Source of the DNA: Rhizobium nepotum 39/7
Lineage (GTDB): Bacteria > Pseudomonadota > Alphaproteobacteria > Rhizobiales > Rhizobiaceae
Length of the DNA stretch: 64,000 nucleotides
Assembly (NCBI RefSeq): GCF_000949865.1
Contig: NZ_JWJH01000001.1
Span: 186,001 to 250,000, forward strand
Direction of reading: 5' to 3'
In this document: positions 41,236 through 49,793 of the stretch, piece after piece
How positions within the stretch are numbered: the first letter of the stretch is position 1
How the letters are laid out: each line of letters opens with the position of its first letter
Made by a program: the position numbers and the translations under genes
Notes under the pieces: model-generated
What the model saw: only the letters and a program-made list of their open reading frames with translations
What the model was told of the DNA's origin: nothing
Databases searched by the model: none

Positions 41236-42384
41236 TCACCTCTGTCGTTGCGAATAAAGTGTTTCGGATTTGGGCGTTCCAACCGTGGAGGTCCGTTTTT
41301 CCGCAAGGTCAACCCTCGCCTTGTGTTTGCCGTTCCGGCTTCCGGTCAGCACGGCATAGAGAGTCGGCAGGTATTTGCGGGTCTGTGCATTACTCACCAC
41401 CAGAATGACAAAGGCGGACAGTGTGGCGATGACATAGAAGGCGGGGTAAAAATCGGGTCCACCCTTGTTCCACACCATCCACATGATGACGAGCAGCGGA
41501 TAGTGGGCGCAGAATATCCAGAAGCTGAGGCTTCCAGTTTCGGAAAGCCGCTTGCCGAGCCTGCTCCGGATCAAAAGCGCCGACGATGCCCAGAAGCCGA
41601 GCGCCCCGAAAACAGCGAGCAAATTGCGCGACATGTTCAGCCAGAAGGTGAATTCCGGGCCGGTGAAATAGAGGCCCGTTGCCAGCATGGCCGCAGCGAC
41701 AAAGGTCAGCGTCATGATCGGGAAGGCGTAAGGGTCGAGCGCCTTGACGTCGACGCGGTGCAACGCAAGCGCAATGCCGAGCGAAAAGCTGAAAAGGATG
41801 GATTTTTTCTGAACGATGAAGATCGTCAGATCCGGCAGGGCGGTAACGAAAAGCAGCAGGGCGAGCGTCGGCAGCGCAAAGCGGCGCATGAGAAAGGCGA
41901 GCACCGGCGACAGTAGAATACAGACGAACAGGTCGCGCAGGAAATAAAGCGGCACATTCAAGGGCAGCTCTTCAAGCGCGGTGCCATGGCTGATGATTTC
42001 GCGTGGGGTGGCGTTCCACAGATCCGGGAAATAACCCACGCCGACATCGAACAGCTGGATCAGCAAAACCATGGCAAACAGGGCGCCATTCCAGATAAGG
42101 AAGGGCAGCAGCACCGTCTTCGACTTCGACCGTATCGTCGCCGAATAGTCAAATTCGCTCATTCCGCGACGAAACAGCAAATATCCGGAAATGGCACTGA
42201 GACAGGGTACGCCGATACGGAACAGCGCATCTCCCAGAAAAATACGCAGCCAGTCGAAGAAGCCGTAAAGACCGAGAAAAGGGCTGGTTTCGGCATCGTG
42301 CGGCACATGGACGAACACGATTCCAGATATCAGCAATATACGCATCAAATTGATACGGGAGGATAGGTTCTGATCGACAGTCAC
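41236..42384 (-). CDS. exoH: Succinoglycan succinyltransferase (acyltransferase 3 family)
   Basis: A 382-residue inner-membrane acyltransferase with about ten helices. The conserved N-terminal block is RINLMRILLISGIVFVHVP (catalytic His), later GVPCLSAISGYLLFRRG, and FSFSLGIALALHRVD, all close to ExoH. It transfers succinyl groups to the seventh glucose, which in S. meliloti affects polymer cleavage and symbiosis. I start at a GTG at 42384 with AGGGG eight bases before it; GTG at 42414 or 42393 is possible. It is the first gene of the exoHKLAMONP run, so its 378-bp upstream region should carry the operon promoter. Confidence 0.88.
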   Translation of the reverse strand: MTVDQNLSSRINLMRILLISGIVFVHVPHDAETSPFLGLYGFFDWLRIFLGDALFRIGVPCLSAISGYLLFRRGMSEFDYSATIRSKSKTVLLPFLIWNGALFAMVLLIQLFDVGVGYFPDLWNATPREIISHGTALEELPLNVPLYFLRDLFVCILLSPVLAFLMRRFALPTLALLLFVTALPDLTIFIVQKKSILFSFSLGIALALHRVDVKALDPYAFPIMTLTFVAAAMLATGLYFTGPEFTFWLNMSRNLLAVFGALGFWASSALLIRSRLGKRLSETGSLSFWIFCAHYPLLVIMWMVWNKGGPDFYPAFYVIATLSAFVILVVSNAQTRKYLPTLYAVLTGSRNGKHKARVDLAEKRTSTVGTPKSETLYSQRQR

Positions 42385-42762
42385 ATCAGTCACCCCTAAT
42401 TGGGCGGCGTCCACCCACGCCGCGTTGCAACCAGAGCGAACTTAAGCCCGCACTCATAATTCTGGTTTCGACTTTAGGGTAAAATGTGGCGACGCGGGAA
42501 AAACACAAGCTTAGAATTTGCGGGTGATTGTCTGGCTTTCTTGATTTCCCTGCGGATTATTTTAGTCAAGTAGCTGAAATTATTGATATTACTATATATT
42601 TCCGCAACCATTAAAAATGGCGGAAGCCTGCGTTATTATCGTTGGCCGGGATGCTGCACCGCAAAAAAATGATTTATGCGCTTTGCCACACCGGCCTTGC
42701 CCGTGGCGGACAAGGCCGGTTAGCGGCCGAAATGAGGCATCTCGGGTCAAGATATGATAATC
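42385..42762. other. Intergenic region exoH / exoT (378 bp), AT-rich
   Basis: No ORF and no remnant of exoI recognised. From about 42480 to 42660 it is far more AT-rich than flanking genes, with runs such as AAATTATTGATATTAC and a small dyad CCATT-AAA-AATGG (42608-42620). Such an upstream zone suits MucR or another AT-binding regulator of the exo genes. A stem ACCGGCCTTG / CAAGGCCGGT at 42690-42720 lies 43 bp after the exoT stop, perhaps its terminator, but its T-tract is 25 bases away. Confidence 0.45.
42690..42720 (-). terminator. Possible exoT terminator hairpin
   Basis: ACCGGCCTTG (42690-42699) and CAAGGCCGGT (42711-42720) form a perfect 10-bp stem with an 11-base loop. On the minus strand it comes after exoT, but only a distant ATTTTTTT stretch follows, so intrinsic termination is uncertain. 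Confidence 0.4.
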
Positions 42763-44235
42763 TCAGGTTGTAGTTTCGCGCATTCGCCGCGATTTCACCA
42801 TTCCAAGGATTTTTCCGAGCAGTGCGCGCTCGGTCAGTAGGATCAGCACCGCATAGATGGTGCCCCCGACTGCTGCCCCGATGAGAACCTGTAGGGTTGC
42901 ACTGGGAATACGTTCCGCAAGGATATGAAGCAGATAACGTACCGAAACGGCCATGGCCAGCGCCGCTATCATCGGCCTGCTGCTGATATAGAGGCCGCGG
43001 AAAAAGGGTGTGTCGCTCGCCTTGAATACGGCCCAGGAATAGGCCACCAGCGTCACTGCATTGACAATGCAGAGCCATATCATCGCGTCGATCAGGCTGC
43101 CATAAACGGCGGCACCCCAGACCGCGACCGTGGTGACGATGGCGCGGATCGTCGCCGACCAGAACAGCACGCGTCCGTAACCCGCACCCTTGAGATAGGG
43201 AATGAATGTGCTGCATGGCGTGAGAATGGCCTTTGACAGGGCCAGGAGACCGAGGACCGGCCAGGCATAGGCCCAGTTCTGTCCGAAGATCACCAGCATG
43301 GCCGGTTCGGCCACGGCCCAGAGGCCGAACATCATCGGCGCAAGCAGCACGGTCAACACCTGCGTGCTGAACATCAGGGCGTCCCGCCGGCGCTGCGGAT
43401 CGTCCATCATGCGGCTGAAGGCGGGAAACAGCACGCCCATGACGGCGGAAAGCACGACCTGATTGGGAATGCTGGCAAAACGGTTGGAGGCGGAATAGGC
43501 GCCCGCATCGGCAAGGCCGAGATGCCGGGCGATTACCACCATCGGCGACTGGAAGGTGACGAAATTGGCGATTTCCGATCCCATCAGGCCGGAACTGAAA
43601 CCGAGAAGCGGCACCAGACGGCGCGGTTTCATGACGAAACGCGGGCAATAGCGGGAAACGGCGTAAAGCCCGACAAGTCTGATGAGTGCTGCGGCGAAAA
43701 GCTGGATGATGAGGGCCCATACGCCGAAGCCGAGAAGGGCCATAGCCACAGCGACAACCGCCGCGATGCTTTCGGACGCCATGCTCCACAATGCGTCCTG
43801 GCTGAAGTTCATGCGCCGGGCAAGCAGCGAATAGGCGACATCGCCCGCAAGTTGTAGCGGAATGAGAAACGCCATGATGCGCAGCAGATAAGCGCTTTCC
43901 ACCGCACCCAGAAGTCCGCCGAAAAACTCCGCGAAGGTGTAGAGAACGGCGGCCATGGTGCAGGAAATGGCCAGATTTGCCCAGAAAACGGTATGGATCG
44001 TGTCCATATCCTCTTCTTTTTCGACGATCAGCGCCGAGGTCAGCCCTGCACCGGCGATCATGGTCAGGAACTGTACAACCGTAAGGCCGACTGCAACCAC
44101 ACCGAATTCTTCCGGTGAAAGCAGTCGCGCGAGAATTGGGACCGTGACAAATTTAAGCCCGAATGTCCCTGTCTTAGACAGGACGCTCCAGCCGACATTC
44201 GTTGTGATGGTCTTTACATTTGGAGCTGGGGGCAT
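42763..44235 (-). CDS. exoT: Succinoglycan lipid-linked octasaccharide flippase (Wzx-like)
   Basis: A 490-residue membrane protein of the MOP/PST family with about 12-14 helices, the ExoT/Wzx type. It has LARLLSPEEFGVVAVGLTVV near residue 36, the family's first loop, and FVTFQSPMVVIARHLGLADAGAYSASNRFA near 225. It moves the undecaprenyl-linked octasaccharide from cytoplasm to periplasm before ExoP/ExoQ-dependent polymerisation. AGGA lies eight bases before the ATG at 44235. It is monocistronic here, and divergent from exoW across a 119-bp gap. Confidence 0.9.
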   Translation of the reverse strand: MPPAPNVKTITTNVGWSVLSKTGTFGLKFVTVPILARLLSPEEFGVVAVGLTVVQFLTMIAGAGLTSALIVEKEEDMDTIHTVFWANLAISCTMAAVLYTFAEFFGGLLGAVESAYLLRIMAFLIPLQLAGDVAYSLLARRMNFSQDALWSMASESIAAVVAVAMALLGFGVWALIIQLFAAALIRLVGLYAVSRYCPRFVMKPRRLVPLLGFSSGLMGSEIANFVTFQSPMVVIARHLGLADAGAYSASNRFASIPNQVVLSAVMGVLFPAFSRMMDDPQRRRDALMFSTQVLTVLLAPMMFGLWAVAEPAMLVIFGQNWAYAWPVLGLLALSKAILTPCSTFIPYLKGAGYGRVLFWSATIRAIVTTVAVWGAAVYGSLIDAMIWLCIVNAVTLVAYSWAVFKASDTPFFRGLYISSRPMIAALAMAVSVRYLLHILAERIPSATLQVLIGAAVGGTIYAVLILLTERALLGKILGMVKSRRMRETTT

Positions 44236-44354
44236 ACAAGCATCCTGTTTCTGGAGTCCGGCGGGGAGGAACGCCGGTGGGGAGTTGCCGATACCATCGG
44301 GGCCGCTTTTAGGATCGGGCCCGACACTTCTTGATCAACGCAAGGGGCGAAACA

Positions 44355-45320
44355 ATGGCAAGATTTACTGTCGTCATTCCCTATTATCAAAAGCAGCACG
44401 GAATTCTTGGACGTGCGCTCGCATCGGTTTTTGCGCAGACTTACCAGGATTTCGATCTTGTCATCGTCGATGACGAATCGCCATATCCGATAGACAATGA
44501 GCTTGCAGAACTTTCGCAAGCGCAGAAAGACCGGATTATCGTCATTAAGCAGGCCAATGGCGGGCCGGGCGGCGCACGCAATACCGGCCTCGACCATGTT
44601 CCTGACGGCAGCGACTATGTGGCGTTTCTCGATTCGGACGATATCTGGACGCCCGATCATCTCCAGAACGCGACCTTTGCGCTCACGACATTTGGTGGTG
44701 AGTGCTACTGGGCATCCATGCAGGCAAGTGACGAATTTTATTACCATTTCGCCATTTCCGAACTGGAAAAGAACGAGGGTGCCGCACGGCTTTCGGAGCG
44801 GCCTCTGGTGATTGAACTGCCGGATCTGGCAAGTGTGATGCTGCGCAACTGGAGCTTCCTGCATCTCTCCTGCATGGTGATCGGCCGTCCCCTGTTTGAA
44901 AAGATACGCTTCGATCCGGCGCTCCGGCTTGCGGCGGAAGATGTGCTGTTTTTTTGCGATTCCATCCTCGCATCGAAGCGCACGCTTCTGTGTGACGATG
45001 CGGGCGCCATGCGCGGCATGGGCGTCAATATCTTCCACAGCATCGACAATACCTCGCCTGAATTCCTGCGCCAGCAGTTCAATACCTGGGTGGCGCTCGA
45101 TACGCTGGAGGGGCGTTTTTCGCGGCGGCCGGCCGATGTGGCATCGATCGCTTCCTATAAAAACACGGCGCGGAAACAGGCGCTCTGGAGCCAGGCGGGC
45201 AATCTGAAACGACGCAAGGTGCCCGAATTCGGACTGCTGCTGAAGTGGGCGATGCGCGATCCGGCACTCCTGCGTGCCGCTTTTGAGCTCGGCGCAGGCA
45301 AAATCGTGCGGACAAGATGA
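44355..45320 (+). CDS. exoW: Succinoglycan glucosyltransferase ExoW (GT2)
   Basis: A 321-residue GT2 enzyme. Motifs: FTVVIPYYQKQHGILGRALA, LVIVDDESPYP, DYVAFLDSDDIWTPDHL with the DxD near residue 100, and AAEDVLFFCDSILASK. In S. meliloti it adds a late glucose (beta-1,3) of the side chain. The ATG at 44355 is preceded by AAGGGG at suitable spacing. It begins a two-gene plus-strand operon with exoV (51 bp between them). Confidence 0.9.
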   Translation: MARFTVVIPYYQKQHGILGRALASVFAQTYQDFDLVIVDDESPYPIDNELAELSQAQKDRIIVIKQANGGPGGARNTGLDHVPDGSDYVAFLDSDDIWTPDHLQNATFALTTFGGECYWASMQASDEFYYHFAISELEKNEGAARLSERPLVIELPDLASVMLRNWSFLHLSCMVIGRPLFEKIRFDPALRLAAEDVLFFCDSILASKRTLLCDDAGAMRGMGVNIFHSIDNTSPEFLRQQFNTWVALDTLEGRFSRRPADVASIASYKNTARKQALWSQAGNLKRRKVPEFGLLLKWAMRDPALLRAAFELGAGKIVRTR

Positions 45321-45371
45321 GCGAATTCTCGCCCGCAAGAATTTATATGTTTTTTACCCAGGAGTGACCTC

Positions 45372-46325
45372 ATGAAACCTTACCACTGGGAATCGCATCA
45401 CGGCAATTTCGGTGACGATCTCAATCTGTGGCTGTGGGATTTTCTGCTCCCCGGTCTGCGGGACGTGCATGACGACGTAATGCTTGTGGGTGTCGGCACG
45501 GTTCTCAACGATACCCTGTTGCCCACAAAGCAGCAAAAGCTGGTGATCGGCAGCGGCTATGGCTACGGCGCGGTGCCGGACACCAGCACCGAGTTTTGGG
45601 ACATACGCTGCGTACGCGGCGAAAAAACCGCAGCCAAGTTGGGGCTTGCGCCGGAAAAAGGCATTGTCGATCCCGCCGTCATGGTAACCGAGATGCCCGA
45701 GTTCAAAGGGCTGCCGAAACTTCATAAGAAGACCTTCGTCCCCCACTGGGAATCGGCGGAATTCGGCATGTGGGAAACGGTCTGCGAACCGGCCGGGCTG
45801 ACCTATCTCGACCCGCGCGGCGAGGCAAAATCCGTCATCCGCGCCATCGCCCAATCGGAATTCATCGTGGCCGAATCCATGCATGGCGCCATTCTCGCCG
45901 ATGCGTTTCGCGTGCCATGGGTGGCGGTGAGCACATCCCCCTCGATCAACAGCTTCAAATGGAGCGATTGGGCAGGCACGGTCGGCGTGGAATATCAGCC
46001 GCGTTACGTGCCTGTTTCGACCCGCGCCGAGGCGGCGAAAAAAGGGTCGCGTTTCTGGGGCATGAATTTCCCGCCGCCGCCAGCCCCCGTCATTGAAGAG
46101 ACCGTTTCCGTCCCGGCACATGAGGGGGATGTGCTGGTGCGGCCGCAGGAAACGCAATCCCTATCGCTGCGCAAACTGGCCAAACAGGTGCTGGCCGCAC
46201 CTTCCACGCTGGCGCTCTGGCAGGCGAGCCGTGCCGAGCCGCGTCTTAGCCCGGACGGCAGGCTGGAGGAACGCAAGGAGCGTTTTTCCGCCGTTCTGGA
46301 AACGATCAAACGCGATTATCTCTAG
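45372..46325 (+). CDS. exoV: Succinoglycan pyruvyltransferase
   Basis: A 317-residue enzyme of the polysaccharide pyruvyltransferase family (GT-B like). It has GNFGDDLNLWLWDFLLPG near the N-terminus, GVGTVLNDTLLP, VIGSGYGYGAVP, VRGEKTAAKLGL and EFIVAESMHGAILADAFRVPWV, the family donor-site motif with conserved His. It transfers pyruvate from phosphoenolpyruvate to the terminal glucose as a 4,6-ketal. AGGAG lies before the ATG. The C-terminus extends about 60 residues beyond the shortest relatives. Confidence 0.92.
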   Translation: MKPYHWESHHGNFGDDLNLWLWDFLLPGLRDVHDDVMLVGVGTVLNDTLLPTKQQKLVIGSGYGYGAVPDTSTEFWDIRCVRGEKTAAKLGLAPEKGIVDPAVMVTEMPEFKGLPKLHKKTFVPHWESAEFGMWETVCEPAGLTYLDPRGEAKSVIRAIAQSEFIVAESMHGAILADAFRVPWVAVSTSPSINSFKWSDWAGTVGVEYQPRYVPVSTRAEAAKKGSRFWGMNFPPPPAPVIEETVSVPAHEGDVLVRPQETQSLSLRKLAKQVLAAPSTLALWQASRAEPRLSPDGRLEERKERFSAVLETIKRDYL

Positions 46326-46401
46326 GGGTGAAATGTAGAGTGCGGTGGGAAATTTTCTGCCGCCCTTGCTTAAGGATAATATCCTCTGACTTCTCTGCCG
46401 G

Positions 46402-46426
46402 CATGCTCGGGCCTGCCCCGAGGATG
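46402..46426. repeat. REP-like intergenic palindrome, copy A
   Basis: CATGCTCGGG (46402-46411) pairs with CCCGAGGATG (46417-46426), with one mismatch, between convergent exoV and exoU. The right arm CCCGAGGATGACG is identical to that of copy B at 59282-59312. It does not have a T-tract. Confidence 0.55.
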
Positions 46427-46477
46427 ACGGCGGAGTGCTGGGCGAGGTTGTCTCCCTCAAACCCCGCGCCTCTTCCC

Positions 46478-47470
46478 TCACGAAACCGGTGTGCCGTCCA
46501 GCAGATAACGGACGTCTCGCACCGGCTGCACCGGTTTGCGAAAACGCGCGGTCTTGTCGGTCCAGATGCCGCGTGTGATGGCGGGCAGGGCAGGCAGGCG
46601 CGCAAGAGCGTGGGTCAGCGCGCCGCCCATGCCATTCTGCTTTTTCACATCGAGAAAATGGCGAAGCTCGAACTTGGCGCGGACATGTTTTTCGTGCTCG
46701 CGCAGGATCGCCGTCTCGCCAGCGGAAAGCTTGCAGCCGGCAAGAATGGCCTTGTCCGCCTCGTATAAACGGCGAAGATCCTCAGTGCTGTGACGCCCGC
46801 TCAGCGAATTGCCACGAACGATCGCCCCGTAACCGCAATGGCGGATAACCTTATAGCGGGCACCAGCGGCAAGAGCGCGCGCATAAAGCTCGTAGTCTTC
46901 GCCGAGACGCAGGCGCTCGTCGTAACGCAGCGCATGTTTGTCCAGAAAGGCGCGGCGGATCACCGGTTTCAGAAAGCCGGTTTCCCCGCGCTCCACGCCT
47001 GGCCTGGAAATATTGCCTTCCACGAATTCCGTCAGCGATAGAAACCGCGCCTGCGGTTCGAAGCGGGCCGGCTGCATGGACGATGCGCCCGGAACCGATT
47101 GCTGGATGAAGGCGATATTGTCGGCCACCAGATCCCAGTCATCATCGGCGAGCATGGCGGCGAAACGACCCCTGAAGAAGAAGTCGTCCGCATCGAGAAT
47201 ACTGATGAGCGGTGCGGATGAAATCGAGATCGCATGGTTGCGGGCAGCCGAGGGGCCGCGATTGACCTCGAATCGCACGACCCTCAAGCGGCCCGTGCCA
47301 TCGTCGGCCGCATGTGCCACATCACTGGTCGCATCGGTGGAGCCATCGTCGATCACCACGACTTCGGCGACCTCCGGTTCCACAAGGGCGGAGCGGATGG
47401 CGATATCTATTGTTTCAGATGCGTTTTTCGCAGCGATGATGACGCAAATGGGTTGTGAACCGCTGACCAT
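46478..47470 (-). CDS. exoU: Succinoglycan glucosyltransferase ExoU (GT2)
   Basis: A 330-residue GT2 enzyme: ICVIIAAKNASETIDIAIRS, VVVIDDGSTDATSDV, PLISILDADDFFFRGRF with the DxD near residue 95, and RLGEDYELYARAL. In S. meliloti it adds the sixth sugar (beta-1,6 glucose). The C-terminal 70 residues are basic and may associate with the membrane. AAGGA is six bases before the ATG at 47470. It is downstream of exoX on the same strand with a 109-bp gap. Confidence 0.9.
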   Translation of the reverse strand: MVSGSQPICVIIAAKNASETIDIAIRSALVEPEVAEVVVIDDGSTDATSDVAHAADDGTGRLRVVRFEVNRGPSAARNHAISISSAPLISILDADDFFFRGRFAAMLADDDWDLVADNIAFIQQSVPGASSMQPARFEPQARFLSLTEFVEGNISRPGVERGETGFLKPVIRRAFLDKHALRYDERLRLGEDYELYARALAAGARYKVIRHCGYGAIVRGNSLSGRHSTEDLRRLYEADKAILAGCKLSAGETAILREHEKHVRAKFELRHFLDVKKQNGMGGALTHALARLPALPAITRGIWTDKTARFRKPVQPVRDVRYLLDGTPVS

Positions 47471-47579
47471 GTGTTGTCCTTCTGCTTTGACGAACTGTCA
47501 GGATTTGGCCAGCAGAAAGTGTCAGGGGTGTGGATGCAAGCGATTTTTTGCGCCGCAATAAAAGAATGTGCGCGGGCAG

Positions 47580-47858
47580 TCACATATCGGTCAGTTTCGC
47601 GCCATGCGGCGGGGCGCTGTTTGCGGTTTCCGCCGCCAAGGTTTCGGCGGTACGATCACGCAGGAAGGTTTCTCGCATCCGGCGTTTTTCCCGGGCGACC
47701 AGAACCAGAATCGCAATAAAATAACCGGTTTGCAGAATGACGGCGCAGATGAGCGTCTGGATGAACGCCGTATAGAACGACCCTTGAATGAAATATGTAG
47801 CAACCGCAAAGATAAGCAACGCACCGATCATGCTGAAAAAGACACGAGGTGCATACAT
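47580..47858 (-). CDS. exoX: Exopolysaccharide production repressor
   Basis: A 92-residue inner-membrane protein with two helices (FFSMIGALLIFAVATYFIQG and FIQTLICAVILQTGYFIAIL) and a basic C-terminal tail with REKRRMR. This matches ExoX/Psi, which lowers succinoglycan synthesis post-translationally, apparently by antagonising ExoY. GGAGGAG lies before the ATG at 47858. exoY, its usual neighbour, is not visible in this window, which extends 16 kb further. Confidence 0.87.
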   Translation of the reverse strand: MYAPRVFFSMIGALLIFAVATYFIQGSFYTAFIQTLICAVILQTGYFIAILVLVAREKRRMRETFLRDRTAETLAAETANSAPPHGAKLTDM

Positions 47859-48197
47859 GGTGCTCTCCTCCCGAGAACGACTTCTCCGTTTTTGGCTGCG
47901 CTGCGGCATTTTTTTTCTTTGCAAGAAATATACGATGAGACTGGTGTTGTTTCAACACACATATACTTCTTCTATCTCCCGTGACGTGAAATTTCGGTAA
48001 TCTTGAATGGTAAATTCCTTGGTAATTGTCGTTTTGCCGGGACCCGGCCAGTCTTCACCGCAGATTTTGGCGTCTGACAGGGCCAAAAAGCCCGTTGGTC
48101 CAAGGCCTTGCCAGCCTTCTCTGTCGCTCTGCAGACTTCGTTAACCATCCAGCCTTTAAAAAGTGGGTATTGATTCCTCGAAGAGCAAGGTGCCCGC
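47859..48197. other. Intergenic region exoX / DUF6074-like gene (339 bp)
   Basis: No ORF recognised. Nearer exoX it is AT-rich (about 47900-48020) and includes the palindrome GTGTTG-TTT-CAACAC at 47944-47958. Nearer the plus-strand gene there is only its weak ribosome site. Confidence 0.4.
47944..47958. promoter_or_regulatory. Operator-like palindrome upstream of exoX
   Basis: GTGTTG-TTT-CAACAC is an exact 6+3+6 dyad, 86 bp upstream of the exoX start codon. It is located where an exoX regulator could bind. Identity of any factor is unknown. Confidence 0.35.
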
Positions 48198-48464
48198 GTG
48201 ACGACGAATTCGGAAGTAATCGCCTTTCCGGCAAAGAACCGTATTGCCAATGTAAAACGGTGCGCAACCATGCTCGACCGGCTGCATGGTGTGGAGGCGA
48301 ATGATTTCTGGCGCAGGGAGTGCCGTGAACTGGCTGCCTATCTGACGGGCCTCGGCTATGAGGACGCCGCTATGCGGCGCGAGGTCATGGAGTTTCAAAA
48401 TGCGGTGCAGGCGGAATTGTGGACGGGTGATGCCGCTCCCGAGGCGCGCCGCGACAGCCATTGA
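48198..48464 (+). CDS. Small rhizobial protein (DUF6074-like)
   Basis: An 88-residue protein that starts with a GTG at 48198; AAGG is eight bases upstream. The body has VIAFPAKNRIANVKRCATML and EANDFWRRECRELAAYLTGL, which resembles the DUF6074 family of small Rhizobiales proteins. Mostly helical; function unknown. It is monocistronic, ending at the bidirectional terminator at 48483-48519. The family assignment is from memory of the pattern and is tentative. Confidence 0.6.
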   Translation: MTTNSEVIAFPAKNRIANVKRCATMLDRLHGVEANDFWRRECRELAAYLTGLGYEDAAMRREVMEFQNAVQAELWTGDAAPEARRDSH

Positions 48465-48482
48465 GGTATCAGCGTTTCCCAT

Positions 48483-48519
48483 AAAAAAGCCGGCAGGTGT
48501 CACACCGCCGGCTTTTTTT
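48483..48519. terminator. Bidirectional terminator
   Basis: GCCGGC-a-GGTG / CACC-GCCGGC (48489-48512) makes a 10-bp stem with a bulged A and a TCA loop. AAAAAA precedes and TTTTTTT follows, so it can stop both the plus-strand small gene and the minus-strand TPR gene that converge here. Confidence 0.88.
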
Positions 48520-48535
48520 GTTCGTGCCTGTTTGA

Positions 48536-49432
48536 TCAGGAGGCGCTGGCGCCGCGTGTACGGGCAACACCGTCAAGTGCCGGCTTGTATTTCGGGTCGA
48601 GCCGCGCCGCATGTGAATAGGATTTGGCGGCCTTGGCCATCTCGCCGCGCCGCTCATAGACCAGCGCCTGGTTGGCCCAGGATTCCGCGATATTGCCATC
48701 AAGCGAAATAGCGTGGTTGAAATCGGCGAAGGCGTTTTCGTCGTCGTTCAGCGCGACATAGGAAAGGCCACGACCGTTATAGGGTTCGGGCGATGTCGAG
48801 GACAGCGAGATGGCCTTGGAGAAGTCCTCGATGGCCTGGGCATGCTGGTTGCGCAGCTGGTAGATCAGGCCGCGATTGTGCCATGCGCGTCCATCGGTGG
48901 TTTCGAGTTCGATGGCGCGGGAGAAATCGTTGAAAGCCTCGTTTACGCGTCCGGACTGGCGGTAAAGATTGCCGCGGCCGATCAGCGCCACATCATAGCT
49001 CGCATTGATCTGCAGGGCGGCGTTGTAATCCTGCAAGGCCTGCTGCTGCTGGCCGGAATTGCGGTAGACGAGCGCGCGGTTGGCATAGGCCTGATAGAAG
49101 CGCGGGTTCAGTTGCAGCGCCTTGTTGAAATCCTCGATGGCGCGGCGCGAATCGCCGGCACGGCCATAGGCAGAACCACGGACATTATAGCCCTCCGGAT
49201 CCTGCGGATTGGCGTTGATAACCGAGGTGAGCGAGGCGATATTTTCCTGCGAGCCCTGTGCGCGGTCAATCCGGAAGACATCGTCGGTCTGGTTGGACGT
49301 CGCGCAGCCGGAAAGGCCGGCAAGGACGGTGCAGACGACGAGAGAAACACGAAATCTTTTGTTGTTCTTCAGGGCGACCCGGCGCGTGGAGGCATCGGAG
49401 TTTTTCACAACACAGGCATCAACAGCGGTCAT
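48536..49432 (-). CDS. TPR-repeat lipoprotein
   Basis: A 298-residue probable outer or inner membrane lipoprotein. The signal peptide runs to about residue 42 (RVSLVVCTVLAGLSGC) with lipobox LSGC at Cys43. From about residue 65 on come at least six tetratricopeptide repeats, for example AYGRAGDSRRAIEDFNKALQ, YRNSGQQQQALQDYNAAL and YQLRNQHAQAIEDFSKAIS. Resembles NlpI-type or TadD-type scaffold lipoproteins; NlpI is the closest analog I would name, but exact partner is unknown. I start at ATG 49432; GAGGGA lies about 11 bases before it. The N-region before the hydrophobic core is unusually long. Confidence 0.8.
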   Translation of the reverse strand: MTAVDACVVKNSDASTRRVALKNNKRFRVSLVVCTVLAGLSGCATSNQTDDVFRIDRAQGSQENIASLTSVINANPQDPEGYNVRGSAYGRAGDSRRAIEDFNKALQLNPRFYQAYANRALVYRNSGQQQQALQDYNAALQINASYDVALIGRGNLYRQSGRVNEAFNDFSRAIELETTDGRAWHNRGLIYQLRNQHAQAIEDFSKAISLSSTSPEPYNGRGLSYVALNDDENAFADFNHAISLDGNIAESWANQALVYERRGEMAKAAKSYSHAARLDPKYKPALDGVARTRGASAS

Positions 49433-49542
49433 TCGGCGTGGGTTCCCTCGCAGGCCGGTCTCACAATCGTTCCCAAGAACATTCTCCGGCCACAAACACA
49501 AAGAGCGGCGGCGAATTGATCGCCCCCGCCCAACAACCATTC

Positions 49543-49560
49543 AAAAACGTCTAAAAGACG
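49543..49560 (-). terminator. Terminator of rpsU
   Basis: On the minus strand CGTCT-TTT-AGACG followed by TTTTTG, starting 5 bases after the rpsU stop codon. The stem is short (5 bp) but well placed. Confidence 0.65.
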
Positions 49561-49565
49561 GCCTA

Positions 49566-49793
49566 TTAACGGCCTGCACGCGGAGCTGCAACCAGACCTT
49601 CGCGCTGTGCACGCTTGCGTGCCAGCTTGCGAACGCGGCGAACAGCTTCAGCCTTTTCGCGGGCGCGCTTCTGGGAGGGCTTCTCGTAATAATCGCGCAT
49701 TTTCATTTCGCGGAAAATGCCTTCGCGCTGCATCTTTTTCTTGAGAGCGCGAAGCGCCTGATCAACGTTATTGTCGCGGACTAGTACCTGCAC
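49566..49793 (-). CDS. rpsU: 30S ribosomal protein S21
   Basis: A 75-residue, highly basic ribosomal protein. [20 protein letters not shown] and [20 protein letters not shown] are the S21 hallmarks, followed by the Arg/Lys-rich tail. The start is a GTG at 49793 preceded by AAGGA and GGGA. Rhizobia often carry two S21 copies; this may be the second. The upstream region contains a hairpin at 49829-49848 that would fall in the mRNA leader. Confidence 0.95.
   Translation of the reverse strand: MQVLVRDNNVDQALRALKKKMQREGIFREMKMRDYYEKPSQKRAREKAEAVRRVRKLARKRAQREGLVAAPRAGR

Noticed and set aside
42608-42620. Remnant of exoI between exoH and exoT
   Set aside because: No frame or similarity to ExoI was visible in the AT-rich spacer.
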